Assembly (NCBI RefSeq): GCF_000471905.2
Contig: NW_006499364.1
Location: 4,372,475-4,436,474 of the forward strand
Source of the DNA: Amborella trichopoda
Lineage: Eukaryota; Streptophyta; Magnoliopsida; Amborellales; Amborellaceae
Direction: 5' to 3'
Length of the DNA stretch: 64,000 nucleotides
The first letter of the stretch is position 1, and each line of letters begins with the position of its first letter. Made by a program: the position numbers and the translations under genes. This document shows, piece by piece, positions 11,122 through 23,110 of the stretch. The notes below the pieces were generated by a model that had not been told where the DNA came from, did not search any database, and was given only the letters and a program-made list of their open reading frames with translations.

Positions 11122-12229
11122 TTACTACCCCTTTGTTAGATCATACTTGTTTGACTAGATTCTCCTTTATTTTTCTGTTTTCACACACCACATGGCTTTC
11201 GGGTTCCTTAACCCATTCATCCGGATCGAGGATTTTCTCTTCCCTGCATTTGCGAGCTTCCCCTGGGAACAAGTTCCTCGAACTTCATTCCCAACTTTTC
11301 TTTTGAGCAAAGACCCAGTGTCTAGCTCCCAGGTCATAACCTGGATAGGCATGAGGAGGGACTTAAAGGTCCCTAACTTCCCATCTCCTAGGCCTGGTGC
11401 AACTTCCACCAAGGCACCCTGCACCAGTAGCACATAGGCTACCACTCACAGCATGTATCCTGTTACCGGCAAGTTAGTCGTCGGTCGTATTATCAAGGTA
11501 CGCCGGAATGCTGCCCAGTCCTTAGCTGCAAAAGGCAAACAAGTTGCCATTGCTCTTGTGGGTCGCCGAAAGGCCACCCCATGTATTCCTCAACCACCTC
11601 GGGTCTTTATATTTAAAGACTAAACACATAGAGGAGGAGACCCTGCGGCCTCCACCTCGCGCACACTAAGGCTCATGGTTCATTCACTCGAGTCACACCT
11701 CAGAGCAGCCCTTGTCTTACCTCGAGTAAGCGTTTAAGATCAGGCCTCCTTGGACCGAAACCTATGCGCATGCATATGCATCCCACCACTCGAGGCAACA
11801 TCGTTGCTGTGACAACTCTAGTACACGGAAGGCGACTCCCTCATCCTCCCTCTCAGCACGCACTAGTGCATCCTATAAGGGGAAAGCCCTCACGTGTTCC
11901 GTTATAGACACCTGCTCACAGTTCTTGGCCTCTGAAGGCCAGACCACTTGTTCGTGCCCTGGCTGACCTCCAAGTCACCCGAAATTCTACTTCAAGTGGC
12001 GTACACACGTCACCTTCCCAGACCATTGCTCACTCCCGACCCAGACACTCTCAGGAGCATGTCCCTCCTTCCGCCTTTTCTCCTCCCTACAAATATCTCA
12101 AGACCTGGTGCTCAAAGGTTTTCCCTAAGAGTACCATCCTCAACCAGCCTCATCAGGTCCCCTATGCCTCTGGAGCCCACAAAGGAGTTCGAGGCAAAGG
12201 CTTGATGATTGATGAAGTTCTACAACTTG
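11122..12229 (+). other. Untranslated or badly decayed leader before gag
   Basis: There is a short open frame at 11,192-11,437, but nothing recognisable. Part of the region (about 11,640-11,900) is related to 63,490-64,000 near the right edge: both carry CCTTGGACC, CGCATGCAT-type and CACTCGAGGCAAC-type blocks. That shows the two belong to the same element family at the same position. It may be the N-terminal gag extension or leader. Confidence 0.4.
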
Positions 12230-14450
12230 TAAAGTAGCAGCCCAAGCTTTCCCCTGTCAAAGATCCACCTTCATTGCCCCATCTTATGGACACGGGACTC
12301 TCATGCTCTAAGAAGGCAGGCCAACCTCGACCCCAATCTCAGTTCTGGAGAGAGGTCTATCGCAGTCTCAAGCTTAAGTAAGACACAGGACTACAGATCC
12401 TTATTAAGGAGCCCATCAGAAAAGTCGAGGCACCCAATTCCAAGGGTCTCCTTCCTAAAAATCCCTTCTAACCTCTTCGAATCACAGAGACTGAAGACGA
12501 GGTGGGAGAATCCTGCACTGTGGTCAGTGTAATAGAAGATTACTCGACCACCCAACAACCACGGTCCCAAGACCATCAAGAACCGGTCCTCACACAGTTG
12601 GCGTATAGGACTTGAGTCCAGTCGGGGCATGCTGACCCCTTACTGACCGATCTGCCACATGCGACCCGCCAAGCTCGGAAGCCCTCAACTGCACCTAAGG
12701 CTAACCTCCCTAGAGAAACGGTCAGCATTATAATTGTGAACGAACCTAGCGACTCTCAAGAAGAATGCATGGATAGGTTCGAACATATGGTGTAAGCCAT
12801 GATGGGAAAAATCGACCGCATGTAGACCAGGCAACACCCGGCTAATCATGAGTAGACTCCCGTCACTTGGATGATGCAGCTCCAAGGCAGCTTCCTCCCC
12901 CTGCCTCACAGGACAACTCACCCTAGCTCATAGGAGGACATCGACGCTATGGTAACAGCTTAAAGCAGACAAATTCTGGGTATTCAGGGTGCAACATTCT
13001 ATCAAAAACCATACCCCTCTTACATTGATCAGGTTCCATTTCCCTCGGACTACAAAAAGAGGAAGTTTCCGCTGTTCAATGGAACAACATCCCCGCACCA
13101 GCATATCGCATATTTCCAAATGGCATGTCGAGAGACGTCGCTGATGGGAGACTCCTTCTCCTTCAGTTTGTTGAAACTCTTGATGGCTCCACCTTTCAGT
13201 GGTACCCTCGGCTTCCCCCAAATTCAGTACATACTTGGAAGGAAATGGAGAAATTGTTCCACCAACGTTTCTATTAGGTCGAGAGAGAGGTCCAAACCAT
13301 CGAGCTTCTCACCTTGACCTAGGACTCAGATGAACCTGTGGATCAATTCATAGCAAGATGGAGAGATTTGGCCGCTCGCCATCCCAATCCCATGCTTGAG
13401 AAGGAAGTAGTTTAGTCCTGTGTGCGAAACATGCATCCTGAGATTTCTCTACATGTTAAGGCCTCCAATCCGACCATCAGGCCAGAGTTGACCGTTAAGT
13501 CAGTTCGCATAGAGAGCTTGTCACGCCACCATAAAGGGTCACGACAACAATCTTCAAGCTTGAGAAACAACAGGGGCAATGGTAACACTTGGACCAACGC
13601 CCAGGGCAACCAACAAAAATGAGTGATCAGTGCGGCCGTCACCATAAGAGATCCGATGAAGGCTGCCTCTCAAACTTTGGACCTCTCTAAAGGGGTAAGC
13701 ACAAAAACGCAAGCAGTGCCTCAAGGAGGCAAGTAGCAACATTCATACAATTAGGTACACCACCTGCTAACCTTAATCAAAATGATTATTGGACTAACCA
13801 TCAGAACAAGGTTTATCCTTTCGAAAAGGAATAGGTTCCTACACTGCTCTGACTATTGCAGAAAAAGAACATGATTGAGCTCCCCGAGATCAAGTCTTCC
13901 GATCAAGCTGGTCTTGATACACATGTAAGATATTGTGCTTATCATCGAAGGGTAAACCACTCCACAGAAGAATGCTACACACTTAAAGACCTCATCAAGG
14001 CTCTGATCCAGAAGAGTCAAATCAAGCTTGAAGAACTCAAGAAAGCATTCGGGGCAATTGAGGCTTCCCACGCAAGAGAAAGACAAAAGCATGTGCCCTT
14101 CTGCTGAGCTATCAACAAATCTTTTCCACGCTCTGTTCGATGTGATGCTCCAACAAGGACTCATCACACCAAAGCTGGTGAGGCAGCCCAAGCACCTTGT
14201 TCAGGGGATCAAGAATCACTAGTGCCCATACCATCAGATGTGTGGCCATGAGCTGAACGAATGTTATGGGTTCGAACCTGTGGTTGCGAAAAAAGTCCAG
14301 AGAGGTTACATTACTTATGTCGAACACCCTCAAGGCACTATGCCCGTCCAGGAGGGTGTTTCAGCGCAAGACTCCCAGATGGATGCCTCTGATCCCGCTG
14401 AACCCTCGACTTCCTAGCCATGGAAAGTCCATCACGAGCGGAGTAGGCTC
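12230..14450 (+). pseudogene. Family 1 gag (Tat-like), broken
   Basis: The capsid region is readable with frame changes near 13,131 and 13,830: FNGTTSPHQHIAYFQMACR, then QFVETLDGSTFQWY, LPPNSVHTWKEMEKLFHQRFY, DEPVDQFIARWRDLAARHP. Two CHHC zinc knuckles follow, CAYHRRVNHSTEEC (13,937-13,978) and CPYHQMCGHELNEC (14,221-14,262). The second is preceded by TAG where a tyrosine is usual. Many stops show it is dead. Gag would form the virus-like particle and bind element RNA. Confidence 0.88.
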
Positions 14451-15642
14451 AAGTCTTTATAGCGAGAAGTGATTCGTCAAGCTAGGATTATTCACAAACC
14501 TAGTAAGATAGACCAAGCACCTCCAAAGGTGACCAAAAGAAGACGAGCACCAAGGGTTGCTCGCCGGAAGAACAAGGTTCCTCAGCAACCAGTCGAACCA
14601 GAATTTCTCATGCCTCTTCCTCCCTTTCTAACAGGTCGCCATCGACCTTATTCCTTCATCTCATCAAGAAGATACCCTGGGTCATCCCTTACTCGAGGCA
14701 TGTCTAATGAGGGTGACGACTTTAAAACCACCCCCGAAAGGTTTAAGCAAGGGAAAGACTCAAAAGACCCCTGCACATGTCCAACCCTAGTGATGACGTA
14801 AAACGCTGCCCAAATCGGTCCGATGAGGGGAACAACCTTAAAAGTCCCTCACCTACTAACCCCTCTTCTTCCTCTTCCTCTTCTCCTTTTTCTCCTTCCT
14901 CTTGTATGTCTCCTGTAGGTACAATCTTGAAATGTCCAAAATTTGAGGCTCTTAACAGAGAACTTGAAGGAAACAATATAAGCAGGACGCACCGGAGGCA
15001 GCTAAGAAAGATGCCAGCCCAGGCGGCTAGATTCTTGACAGTTGCTGACGCCTTGGCGGCTCGAGCCAAGGAAAAGCCATCTTCTTCCACAAAGAAGCAC
15101 AAGAATTCAAAGTAAAAGAAGCCTCAGTGGCCCCCTAAGCCCAACTTTGAACAGAGGCTGAAAGAGTCAAGAGGACAGAGCTTTTATTCTCATGGAGTTT
15201 GTCACATGAAACATCACTTAACATGGGGCAGATGAATCTGAGGTCGAGGAAGATGCTATAGCCACCACCTCAGAGGCCAAACATTCTGAAGTTCCTTGGT
15301 CTACCACTTCTCCCTTACCCAAATACAACAGACAACTTGCCCATCCTCAAACTCCTTGGGCTCCTTCCATGCCCAAATACCCCAGGCAATCTACCTCTCC
15401 TTAAGTTCCCCAGGATGCCTCTGATCCCATACACCCAAATGCCTCTTAAGCCTCAAACCTCCATTCCATTAAAACAAATCCCTATCACCCAATCCTCTCA
15501 AACTACCCAAACTAAGCCGGCTGCGCAATCAAGCCAGCTAGCTGCCCAAAATAAGCCTCCTCCACCTAAACTTTCTCCTCAACCCATTATACCATCAAAA
15601 CCGGTGGCAGGACCAGGAACACAAAATGCTGACAAATAAAAG
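14451..15642 (+). pseudogene. Gag-protease linker, basic and proline-rich
   Basis: Largely open frames without a known domain: a lysine/arginine-rich stretch (TKRRRAPRVARRKNK at 14,540-14,580), a serine-rich stretch (14,860-14,900) and a proline/threonine-rich stretch (15,430-15,630). It sits between the gag zinc knuckles and the protease and most likely is a disordered polyprotein linker. Confidence 0.6.
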
Positions 15643-16250
15643 GTGAAATATGATGTGATAGGACATCTAAGGAAGCTTCCAGCCCTTCTCAGCGTATATG
15701 ATGCCCTCATGCTCTCAAGGGATTACCGTATGGCTTTGGTTCAGGCTCTTTCCAATCCAGAGGTATACAAAACCAAGGTGGAACCCATTGAGGTGGACCC
15801 AGCGATCTTAAGTGGATGTATGGCGATCACCTTCTCAGAGGATTATTTGCAATTGGGAGAAAACTTTCACAATTGCCATCGCTTTGTGACTGGTGAGTTA
15901 CATGCATGCCCCATCAACCGAATTATGTTGGATGGAGGGTCAGCAGTCAACCTTATCCTAAGGAGAATCCTCAATCGTTGGGATTTGAGTCTGAGGATCT
16001 CACTCCGACTCACATCACAATTTAAGGGTTCAACCAGTCAGAAGAGAAGCCAGTTGGCACAGTCCGTCTTCATCTCAGGATTGGTGAATTAAATGATTAC
16101 GCCCAATTTCATGTGATCGACACTGACACATCTTACAACATCCTTCTCGGCCGCCCGTGGCTCCATGATCAGGGGGTGGTTCCATCCACATTGCATTAGT
16201 GCTTCAAGTATAGTCAAGATGGGAGACATTATATGGTCTATGCAGATAAA
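15643..16250 (+). pseudogene. Family 1 aspartic protease
   Basis: Tat-type retropepsin: ITFSEDYLQLGENFHN, HACPINRIMLDGGSAVNLI with the catalytic-loop Asp in DGGS, then after a frame change near 16,000-16,090 the second half FHVIDTDTSYNILLGRPWLHD and GVVPSTLH. A TAG (about 16,198) replaces the usual Gln after STLH. The enzyme would process the gag-pol polyprotein. The frame change and stop make it inactive. Good match to the Tat protease pattern over its whole length. Confidence 0.9.
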
Positions 16251-17160
16251 CGACCATTTCCTATGGCAGAAAATCACCATGTTGATGCCAAATATTGCTT
16301 CACAGATTCGGTGTCACCCCAAAAGTCAAATGATGGTGATCCAAAATCAGTAAGGAAGACAGAACCCTCGCCTCATGAAGAAGTCGAAGATATTGGGAGA
16401 ACAGTCGTGAGCATGTTTAAAGAGGAAGAAAGAAAAGGAAAAAATCTCCCTCTAACTCCCATTCATCCCAGTACGCCATCAATCATTCTTGAGGAAACTC
16501 CATCTTCTCCTGAAGATGAGGCTTCCCCCACTGCTTCCAATTTTGAACCACCTGTGTAAGAAGAAGAACCAGAAGTCACCCTTGAGACTGAGGAAATCAT
16601 GGGCTTAGATCTCCCGGTCCCAAGGGTCACCTACACATTGGACCATGAAAAAGTTCTGCATTACCCCTTTGCACTCTTGTAAGCAGAACTAACACATCAG
16701 CCACCTCGGAAGGTTTTTCGTTTCCCTGATTCTATTGAAAAAGAGTATTAAAGGAAAGGAAAACCCTCTTTTCCTCAAGAGCCGGATCTTCTGGCAGAGT
16801 TAAGAAGTGAGGTTCGCAGTCTCCACAACCAATTAGGGGTTATGCATATCGGTTCAAAACACTTAAAGGAGTTCGTGCCTGACACCAAGAGCTACCACAG
16901 GCTTCAAGTGAATGAACCTCAAATGGAAGCCAAAGTCCCTCCTGATTGGACTATTTAAAGTGATCAGGCTCATTACATTATTAGAACGATGAATTATGAG
17001 CCCATGTCCAATCAAACATTAAGGGGAGAAGAAGCAACTGCTCCCCATTTGAGGTCATTGAAGCTACAATGACTTGTCATAAAACAAACCAAGGTGTAGG
17101 GTATTCCTCCACGTCCCATTCCATGAAAAGGCAGAAACAATGAACAAGAGTAAGAGATAA
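16251..17160 (+). pseudogene. Post-protease acidic region; expected RT absent
   Basis: An acidic, serine/proline-rich segment (EEVEDIGRT...TPSSPEDE, stop at 16,557) and then short coding-like pieces (GLDLPVPRVTYTLDHEK; PPRKVFRFPDSIEKEY; MNYEPMSNQTL). No reverse transcriptase, RNase H or integrase motif can be found before the 3' region, where an autonomous Tat element would carry about 3.5 kb of pol. Either pol was deleted or this is a gag-protease-only derivative. Confidence 0.6.
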
Positions 17161-17227
17161 AATGTCGAGAAGCAAATGGAAAAATAAAAAGTCACGCATC
17201 ATATTGAAGAAAAAGGAGAATTTTATT

Positions 17228-18300
17228 GATAAACTAAAGGGATATTACAAGGAAAAGAAAAAGAAAATTAGACGACACTTTCAAAATCGATCAATCACTT
17301 CATTGATCTTTCCCCTGTATGTTGCAGCTGATATCTTAGCATGCTGGATGCGCCCCTTCAACTCTACTACCATCTCAACCTCAGGCTCTATCAAGGCAAA
17401 CCCTTCCTCCAAGGAGTACTCAAGGGTCAAAATGATATTTGCAAGAACCTTATCCTTGACTTCCCAAGCTGTGGTCTCCTCCTCCAATTTATCAAGCTCT
17501 TGCGTCAGTTTCATGATCTCCGCCTTTAGAGTCATCATCTTGTTGTGGCAAGCGATGGCCTCCTCAGTAAGGTCAGATCTCTGAGAAACCCAACGTCCTT
17601 TTCCTGTAATTGAGCCTCTACTAGTTCGCTATGGCATATGAAGGAGGACTTCAAAGAGGGAAAATGCAAACTCTCTAGCTACTACACAGTTACCTCCTCC
17701 TACAAGGCCCTTATTCTCCACCCTTCCAACTCGTTTATGGCACCATCGAAATATGGGAGGACCTCTGCTGCACCGCCTAGAAGGGCGATCTGCCTTAACT
17801 TATGGATTGCATTGTGAAGTTCAGTAAGAGGTAGATCCTTCAATCTCTACACGCCCAAACGAAGCATATCCATGATTATGTCGTACATTCCATTGAAACT
17901 AGGCTTGGACGCTGTTGTTGGGGCCACTGCAATAGAAGGAGCATCAGTCTCAACGGTGGGGCTCGAAGGGATGATAGCCAAGCTATCTTGTTCCCAGGGA
18001 TTCCCTAGTGGGTCAGTCTCACACCAAGCTATCTTGTCCCCAAGGATTCGGGTTACCTTCTATAAGCCTATTCCCCATGGAGTTTCATCTTTCACCTTAG
18101 GAAGCCATACTTGCCCCCTAACCCTCAGTGAAGTCTGCTTCTGTTTGCCACTCCTCATCGGGTCACCATCTCCATCTAAGCCCTCTGCTTGTGTATCCCT
18201 ATGGAGTTGAATTGTCATCCATACTTCTATTCTCCATGAAGCTTCACTTAACCCACTGCCATGGTCCTTGCTGCATGACCCTAAATTGCACAACCGTAGT
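17228..18300 (-). pseudogene. Antisense extra ORF with coiled coil in family 1 element
   Basis: On the strand opposite to gag, pieces of one protein line up: RVRGQVWLPKVKDETPWGIGL (18,120-18,060; quoted as 20 or fewer residues: VRGQVWLPKVKDETPWGIGL), GDKIAWCETDPLGNPWEQ (about 18,030-17,980), SFNGMYDIIMDMLRLGV (17,900-17,850), LTELHNAIHKLRQIALLGGA, YFDGAINELEGWR, then an 85-residue coiled coil with regular heptads (LKAEIMKLTQELDKLEEE) ending at 17,281. A minus-strand CAATAAAA poly(A) signal lies at about 17,228. At least three stops interrupt it. Antisense extra ORFs are typical of Tat elements; the function is unknown. Confidence 0.65.
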
Positions 18301-18790
18301 CTAGATGCATGACTCTAAGCTGCACAGCCATGGTGTAAACTATATGACCTTAAATTGTAGCAAATGTCCAGTTGCACTATCTAAACTGCATGGTTCGTGC
18401 TGCACGACCTTAAACTGCATAGCCTTACTCTAGGTGTATGACTATAAACAGCATGGTCCAAACTATACGACCTTAAACTGTAGCAGAGGTCTAGTTGCAC
18501 GACCTTAAACTGCATGGTCTTAGTCGCATGACTTTAAACTTCATGGCCATGGTCCAGCAGTATGACCCTAAACTATAGTGCACGTCTTGACTGCATGATG
18601 TTAAAAGGCTTAACACCAAAGTCCAAACTTTATGACCTTAAAACTGTAGCGGAAGTCTAGTTGCATGACCTTAAACTGCATGGTCTTAGCTGCATGACCT
18701 TAAACTGCATGGCCATGGTCCAAGCTATATGACCCTAAACCATAGTGCACGTCCTGGCTGCAGGACGTTAAACTGCTTTGCACAGTTCCC
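18300..18790. repeat. Minisatellite with TTAAACTGCATGGTC core
   Basis: About ten diverged units, 45-65 bp, alternating GCATGACCTTAAACTGCATGG and GTCTAGTTGCACGACC-type halves. The same satellite, reverse-complemented, fills 58,130-59,580 at the same relative position of the minus family 1 element, so the array is an inherited element component. It lies immediately upstream of the antisense ORF and could overlap its promoter. Confidence 0.85.
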
Positions 18791-20263
18791 GAAGGAGTGA
18801 CATTAAATATGCCCCCAGACATGTGCACACACCCATTACATGGGTCTTCACATATGTCTTTCCTAACTGACCCAATCATGTGCACGCATCATCTTCATCA
18901 AATCCACCTTCCTTCTTTTTCATTCATCACTCCCCCGTGAGTCTTGCCCACGTTCACAAAATAACGACAAGCCATCCCACAATCTATACTCGCCGTCAGC
19001 CAGTGGGTCACCACTTTCCACCTTCCATCCACATGCCATCCATCCCTCATAAGCAGCCTCATGCCACCTCCCCAAAGTGAGTCAAAATCACCACCATACT
19101 CACTCTGTGGCCTCCAAAGACTGTCGTCCATCATCACCATGGTCCAGCTGTATGACCTCAAAACTATAGTGCACGTCCTGGCCACATGACATTAAAAGGC
19201 TTCGCATAGGTCCTAAAGGCATAACCTTAAAAATGCCTCCACAAAAAACAAAGGAAAATAAAAAAAAGAATAACGGGCATGGTGTATTCCTGGATAAGGA
19301 AACGCCATGAATAAAAATGACGGACAAACATGGTAATAAAACCATGAGTAAGAGAGTTTCGTGAATAAAAACCCAGGCATCGTGAAAACCCGGAAGGGCA
19401 CTGTAAGTAAAAATAGAAGAAAAGGATGGACATGGCCGCAAGGTCATGGGTAAAAGAGCTCCGAATAAAAGGAGGTTGGTGAAAACTGTCTCTACGGTGC
19501 TACTTCCCATGTCCAAGTGAAAATTGGCAAAGGATGCTTGGACTAATAAGCAGGTTGATGCAGCGCTCACCTCTGTAGGCATCTTCAGCTAGCATTCAAA
19601 AGAAAAATCCCTGGTGTCACATTACCAGGACCGAAAAATACGAGCATCAAGTAAGATTTTGACAGCCCAAGTCCGTTTACAAAAAGGGCTCGAAGGACAG
19701 AAGACTCGCCAAGAAGGCAAGACAAGTCTTATGAAGAAGAGCACCATTCCCAAGAGATCACTAATGCACTTCAAGATGTTGAAGACGCCCCAAGTAGGCT
19801 AAGTCAACCAGACCTTGAACCTGTTATGCAGCAACCAAGATTGAGCCCTCTAGGGTCGCCTTGGACAAAGAAGAGAGGCATCCTACTTGTCAAAACTACT
19901 GACAGAAAGAGGGGTTGAACCCAAAGCTGGTAACCTCGATAAACTGAGGTACCCTACCCGTCAAGGACATTTTGTTGCACAATACAGACGGATCCCAACC
20001 AAAGAACCTTCAACAGACCATCCAAAACTAACAACAAAACAAAGAAACCCAGACCAAATGGGAAGAGTGCCCTAAAGCATGGCACTTGGCCGCCAGACAG
20101 GCCTAATTCTGATGAACAAGGTCCGTATAAAATCCTCAGCCGTTAGAATCACAAACAGTTCCTTGAGGGTGAGGACTTCGACAGGATCCCTCAAAAGTCT
20201 CTTCTCCTCCTAAAGTCTCCCCAGATGGACCTATGAACAATGCATCCAAATGGCGGGGCAAGT
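18791..20263 (+). mobile_element. Family 1 3' untranslated interior and polypurine tract
   Basis: Non-coding. 18,880-19,140 and 19,240-19,560 match 58,250-58,400 and 57,830-58,080 in reverse complement. At 20,160-20,210 a single unit CCTTGAGGGTGAGGA...GGATCCCTC occurs, which is expanded to about ten copies in the minus element (57,180-57,620). The tract TGGCGGGGCAAG directly before the LTR at 20,264 is the polypurine primer for plus-strand synthesis. The minus element has the matching CGGTGGGGCATAC. Confidence 0.75.
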
Positions 20264-20694
20264 TGTTTGAAGACATTTGTAAGCACCTTGGGTCCCCAAT
20301 GCAAAATAAAAAGAGAAGTCGGTCAATAAAGCATGAATTACAGTGGAATTATCGATAGACTCAGAATTACCCCAGAACAAGTGAAAATTTTCATAAGGAC
20401 TTTAAAACGCCACCTGCCAAGTTTTGTCACAATCTGACATGTCTAAGGTAGTGCAGACAAAGAAACAATTTTGGAAAAATTAGTTTCTCACAACCTAAAA
20501 CAGACCCCACAACTAGAACTATACTTTTAGTGCATCAAATTTCTGTGGGACCACTGCCATTGGATCCGGCACGGTGGAAAACTCTTATGAGTCAAGTTTC
20601 GGTTTAATCGGCCACTCCAGGACAAAGTTATGGGTAAAAGACAAAAAAAGGGTAGGTCGCACAGTATTCGCATGCGCCCCTACCTACACCAAAT
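20264..20694 (+). mobile_element. Family 1 3' LTR, first 430 bp
   Basis: Starts TGTTTGAAGACATTTG after the polypurine tract and stays alignable to the 5' LTR (7,320-7,758) at clearly high identity until ...CTACACCAAATCA. It then stops at the start of a family 2 LTR. It is the proper partner of the 5' LTR at 7,320. Visible substitutions throughout indicate an old insertion. Confidence 0.85.
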
Positions 20695-20784
20695 CAGTAA
20701 GAACCCAAAGTTCCTGACCATAGTATCATGCCCGGTGGTAAGAGTATGTTGAAAAGGGGGGTAAAGCCATCTGTGGTTCCCAGA

Positions 20785-21110
20785 CTAACGCCGACTGTGA
20801 AGAGAGACTAGCGCCGGCTGCGAAGAGAGAGATGGACTAGCGCCGGCTGTGAAGAGAGACCAGCACCGGCTGTGCAGAGAGAGATGAACCAATGCCGGCT
20901 GTGAAGAGAGACCAGCACTGACTGTGGAGAGAGATCAGCATCGGCTGTGAAGAGAGAGAGACCAGTGCCAACTGTGAAGAGAGAGATGGACCAGCTGTGA
21001 AGAGAGACCAGCACCGGCTGTGAAGAGAGACCAGTGCCGACTATGAAGAAAGAGATGGACCAACACTGGCTGTTATGAGAGAGAGTAAGTCAGCGCCGGC
21101 TGTGTTTCGC
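20785..21110. repeat. Minisatellite upstream of family 2 promoter
   Basis: About 12 units of 22-30 bp with core CGCCGGCTGTGAAGAGAGAC. It ends about 130 bp before the TATA-like box. The minus copy has a different repeat (GGCCTCCTCTCTCTTCTCGC units, 29,480-29,835) at exactly this place, so the position, not the sequence, is conserved. Confidence 0.85.
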
Positions 21111-22649
21111 CGTGTGCATAATGCCGATTGTGTCTCTGACATGCATGGGATGTGAGTGCCACCTGTTGAGTGAATGTTGTTTTGACTGCCACTTGTTCAG
21201 GCTTGGTGCCACTTGGACAGCCACACCAGCCTCATGTGTACTTAAGCATCTCTTCTCTCTCTAAGTCAAAAGTTGGGGAAGCCACCATGGGAGGCAGCCA
21301 TTGTTGGAGTAAAAGAGGGTTGTGAAAGAAGGTTTGGAGAAGGCACCTTTGCTGTTAAGGTAAGTGGATCCATCACCACTGCATTATAGTCATAAGCTTA
21401 TGAGATGAGTAATGAAAGTGTATGTCATGTGGCGAACTCTTATGCCTTGTTCACTGAAATTTGGGGCTTTTTTTTTATGATAAATGTGGATGCTGAGAAT
21501 GATTGTATGATTCATAAACTCTATAAGAAATGCATGTTTATGTGTGTACACTGTGAGAGAATAGTTGTTATCATGTTCTTCACCATGAAATTGAGGTTAT
21601 GAAACATGTTCTTAAGGTATATGTGGCATTACTGTGAAATTTCAGGACTACATGTTTTTGTAGGGGGTTTTTGAACAACCCAACGAGGTTCTATTGGCGT
21701 CAAATCACCACCATTAGAAAGATATGCGAGTCTAGTAAAATGTTCATGTTTACCCACTATGGTAATTTTTTATAAAAATGAACTTATGTTTCAAAATGTA
21801 CGTGTAGATTACTGTTGATTGTTTTTTCTTGATTTTCCACTAACACTTATGTGGTCACTGAATTTAACTAACCAAACGACGTCCATTTACTGTCAAACCA
21901 TAGCCATTTGAAATTTTATTAAGTGGGCTAAAACTTGCATGCAAAAATTATTTTGAAATTATGCTTAGATTGAAAGTTATGCTTTAATTTATGAAGATAG
22001 GTCATTGTGGATAGTTTTAATAAAACTAAGAATTATCACCTTATTTGGCATGGACCTTTGAACAACCAAATCGAGTCCAAATGTTTTCAAATTAGCCTTG
22101 TTAGAAAGATATATGTCTTGGCTTCAACTTTGATTCTGAGATTTTCCCAAAATACTTCACGGTTTGAGAATTATAGTGATAGAATTAGCGTATGTCGTTG
22201 TTCTATGTACACAGCATGGTACAGCTAGTAAACCCCCATTTCCTTGAACCTCTAAGAGGCCAAATTGGGTCAAATTGTCTTCAAACCACCCTCATTTGTA
22301 AAATGGGTGTGTCTAATATAAAATTTGATTTGGAAATGCCTTTAAATTTCAAATAGAACAAAAGTTATGACCCTATTTGTGATTGCATGTCATTGCCTAT
22401 AATTGCAAGAAGTTGAGCTGTAATGCTTAATGGTGATACTGCCACTGTTACTGTGATACTGCTACCGTTACTGCCACTATTATTATGATACTACTATTGT
22501 TATTGTCGTTGTTACTATGGTACTACTACTGCTACTGTTACTGCCACTGTGACTGTGATACTGCTACTGTTATTGCCACTATTACTATGATACATCTACT
22601 GTTACTGTGATACTACTACTAATACTGTGACACTGAAAGCATGATAATA

Positions 22650-23110
22650 TGATACTTACCACTACGCAATGGGGCACCCATTGGTAATGGGTACTACTAT
22701 ACTGTTGAAACACGGATACTGTAAGCCATTTTATGACTGACCACTACACAATGGATCACCCATTGGTCGTGGGGACTATTATTTTGTGACACAATATAGA
22801 ACAACTATATTGTGATATATTATGAGACTGACCACTACGCAAAGGGTTACCCATTGGTAGTGGCACCATTTTTACTGGGGAAACACTGTGTAACTGAAAA
22901 ATTGTGATATACTGTGACTGACCACTACGCAATGGGTCACCCATTAGTAATTGGATACTGGATGCCGGCAACCATTGACTATACCTCAACCCCAATGATA
23001 GGACCGGGGTTGGAAAGTAAATCTGAAATATTGGGTGGGTCGCACCCCCCAATTATTATAGGCACTATGCATTGGGTCACCCAATGGTAGTGTAACTCTC
23101 TCTCGTCAGA
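22650..23110. repeat. Tandem repeat in family 2 LTR (plus copy)
   Basis: Units with CACTACGCAATGGGTCACCC followed by ATTGGTAGTGG, six or so copies, 50-90 bp apart. Each unit is a near-palindrome. It is the counterpart of 6,690-7,250 on the other strand. Confidence 0.8.
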
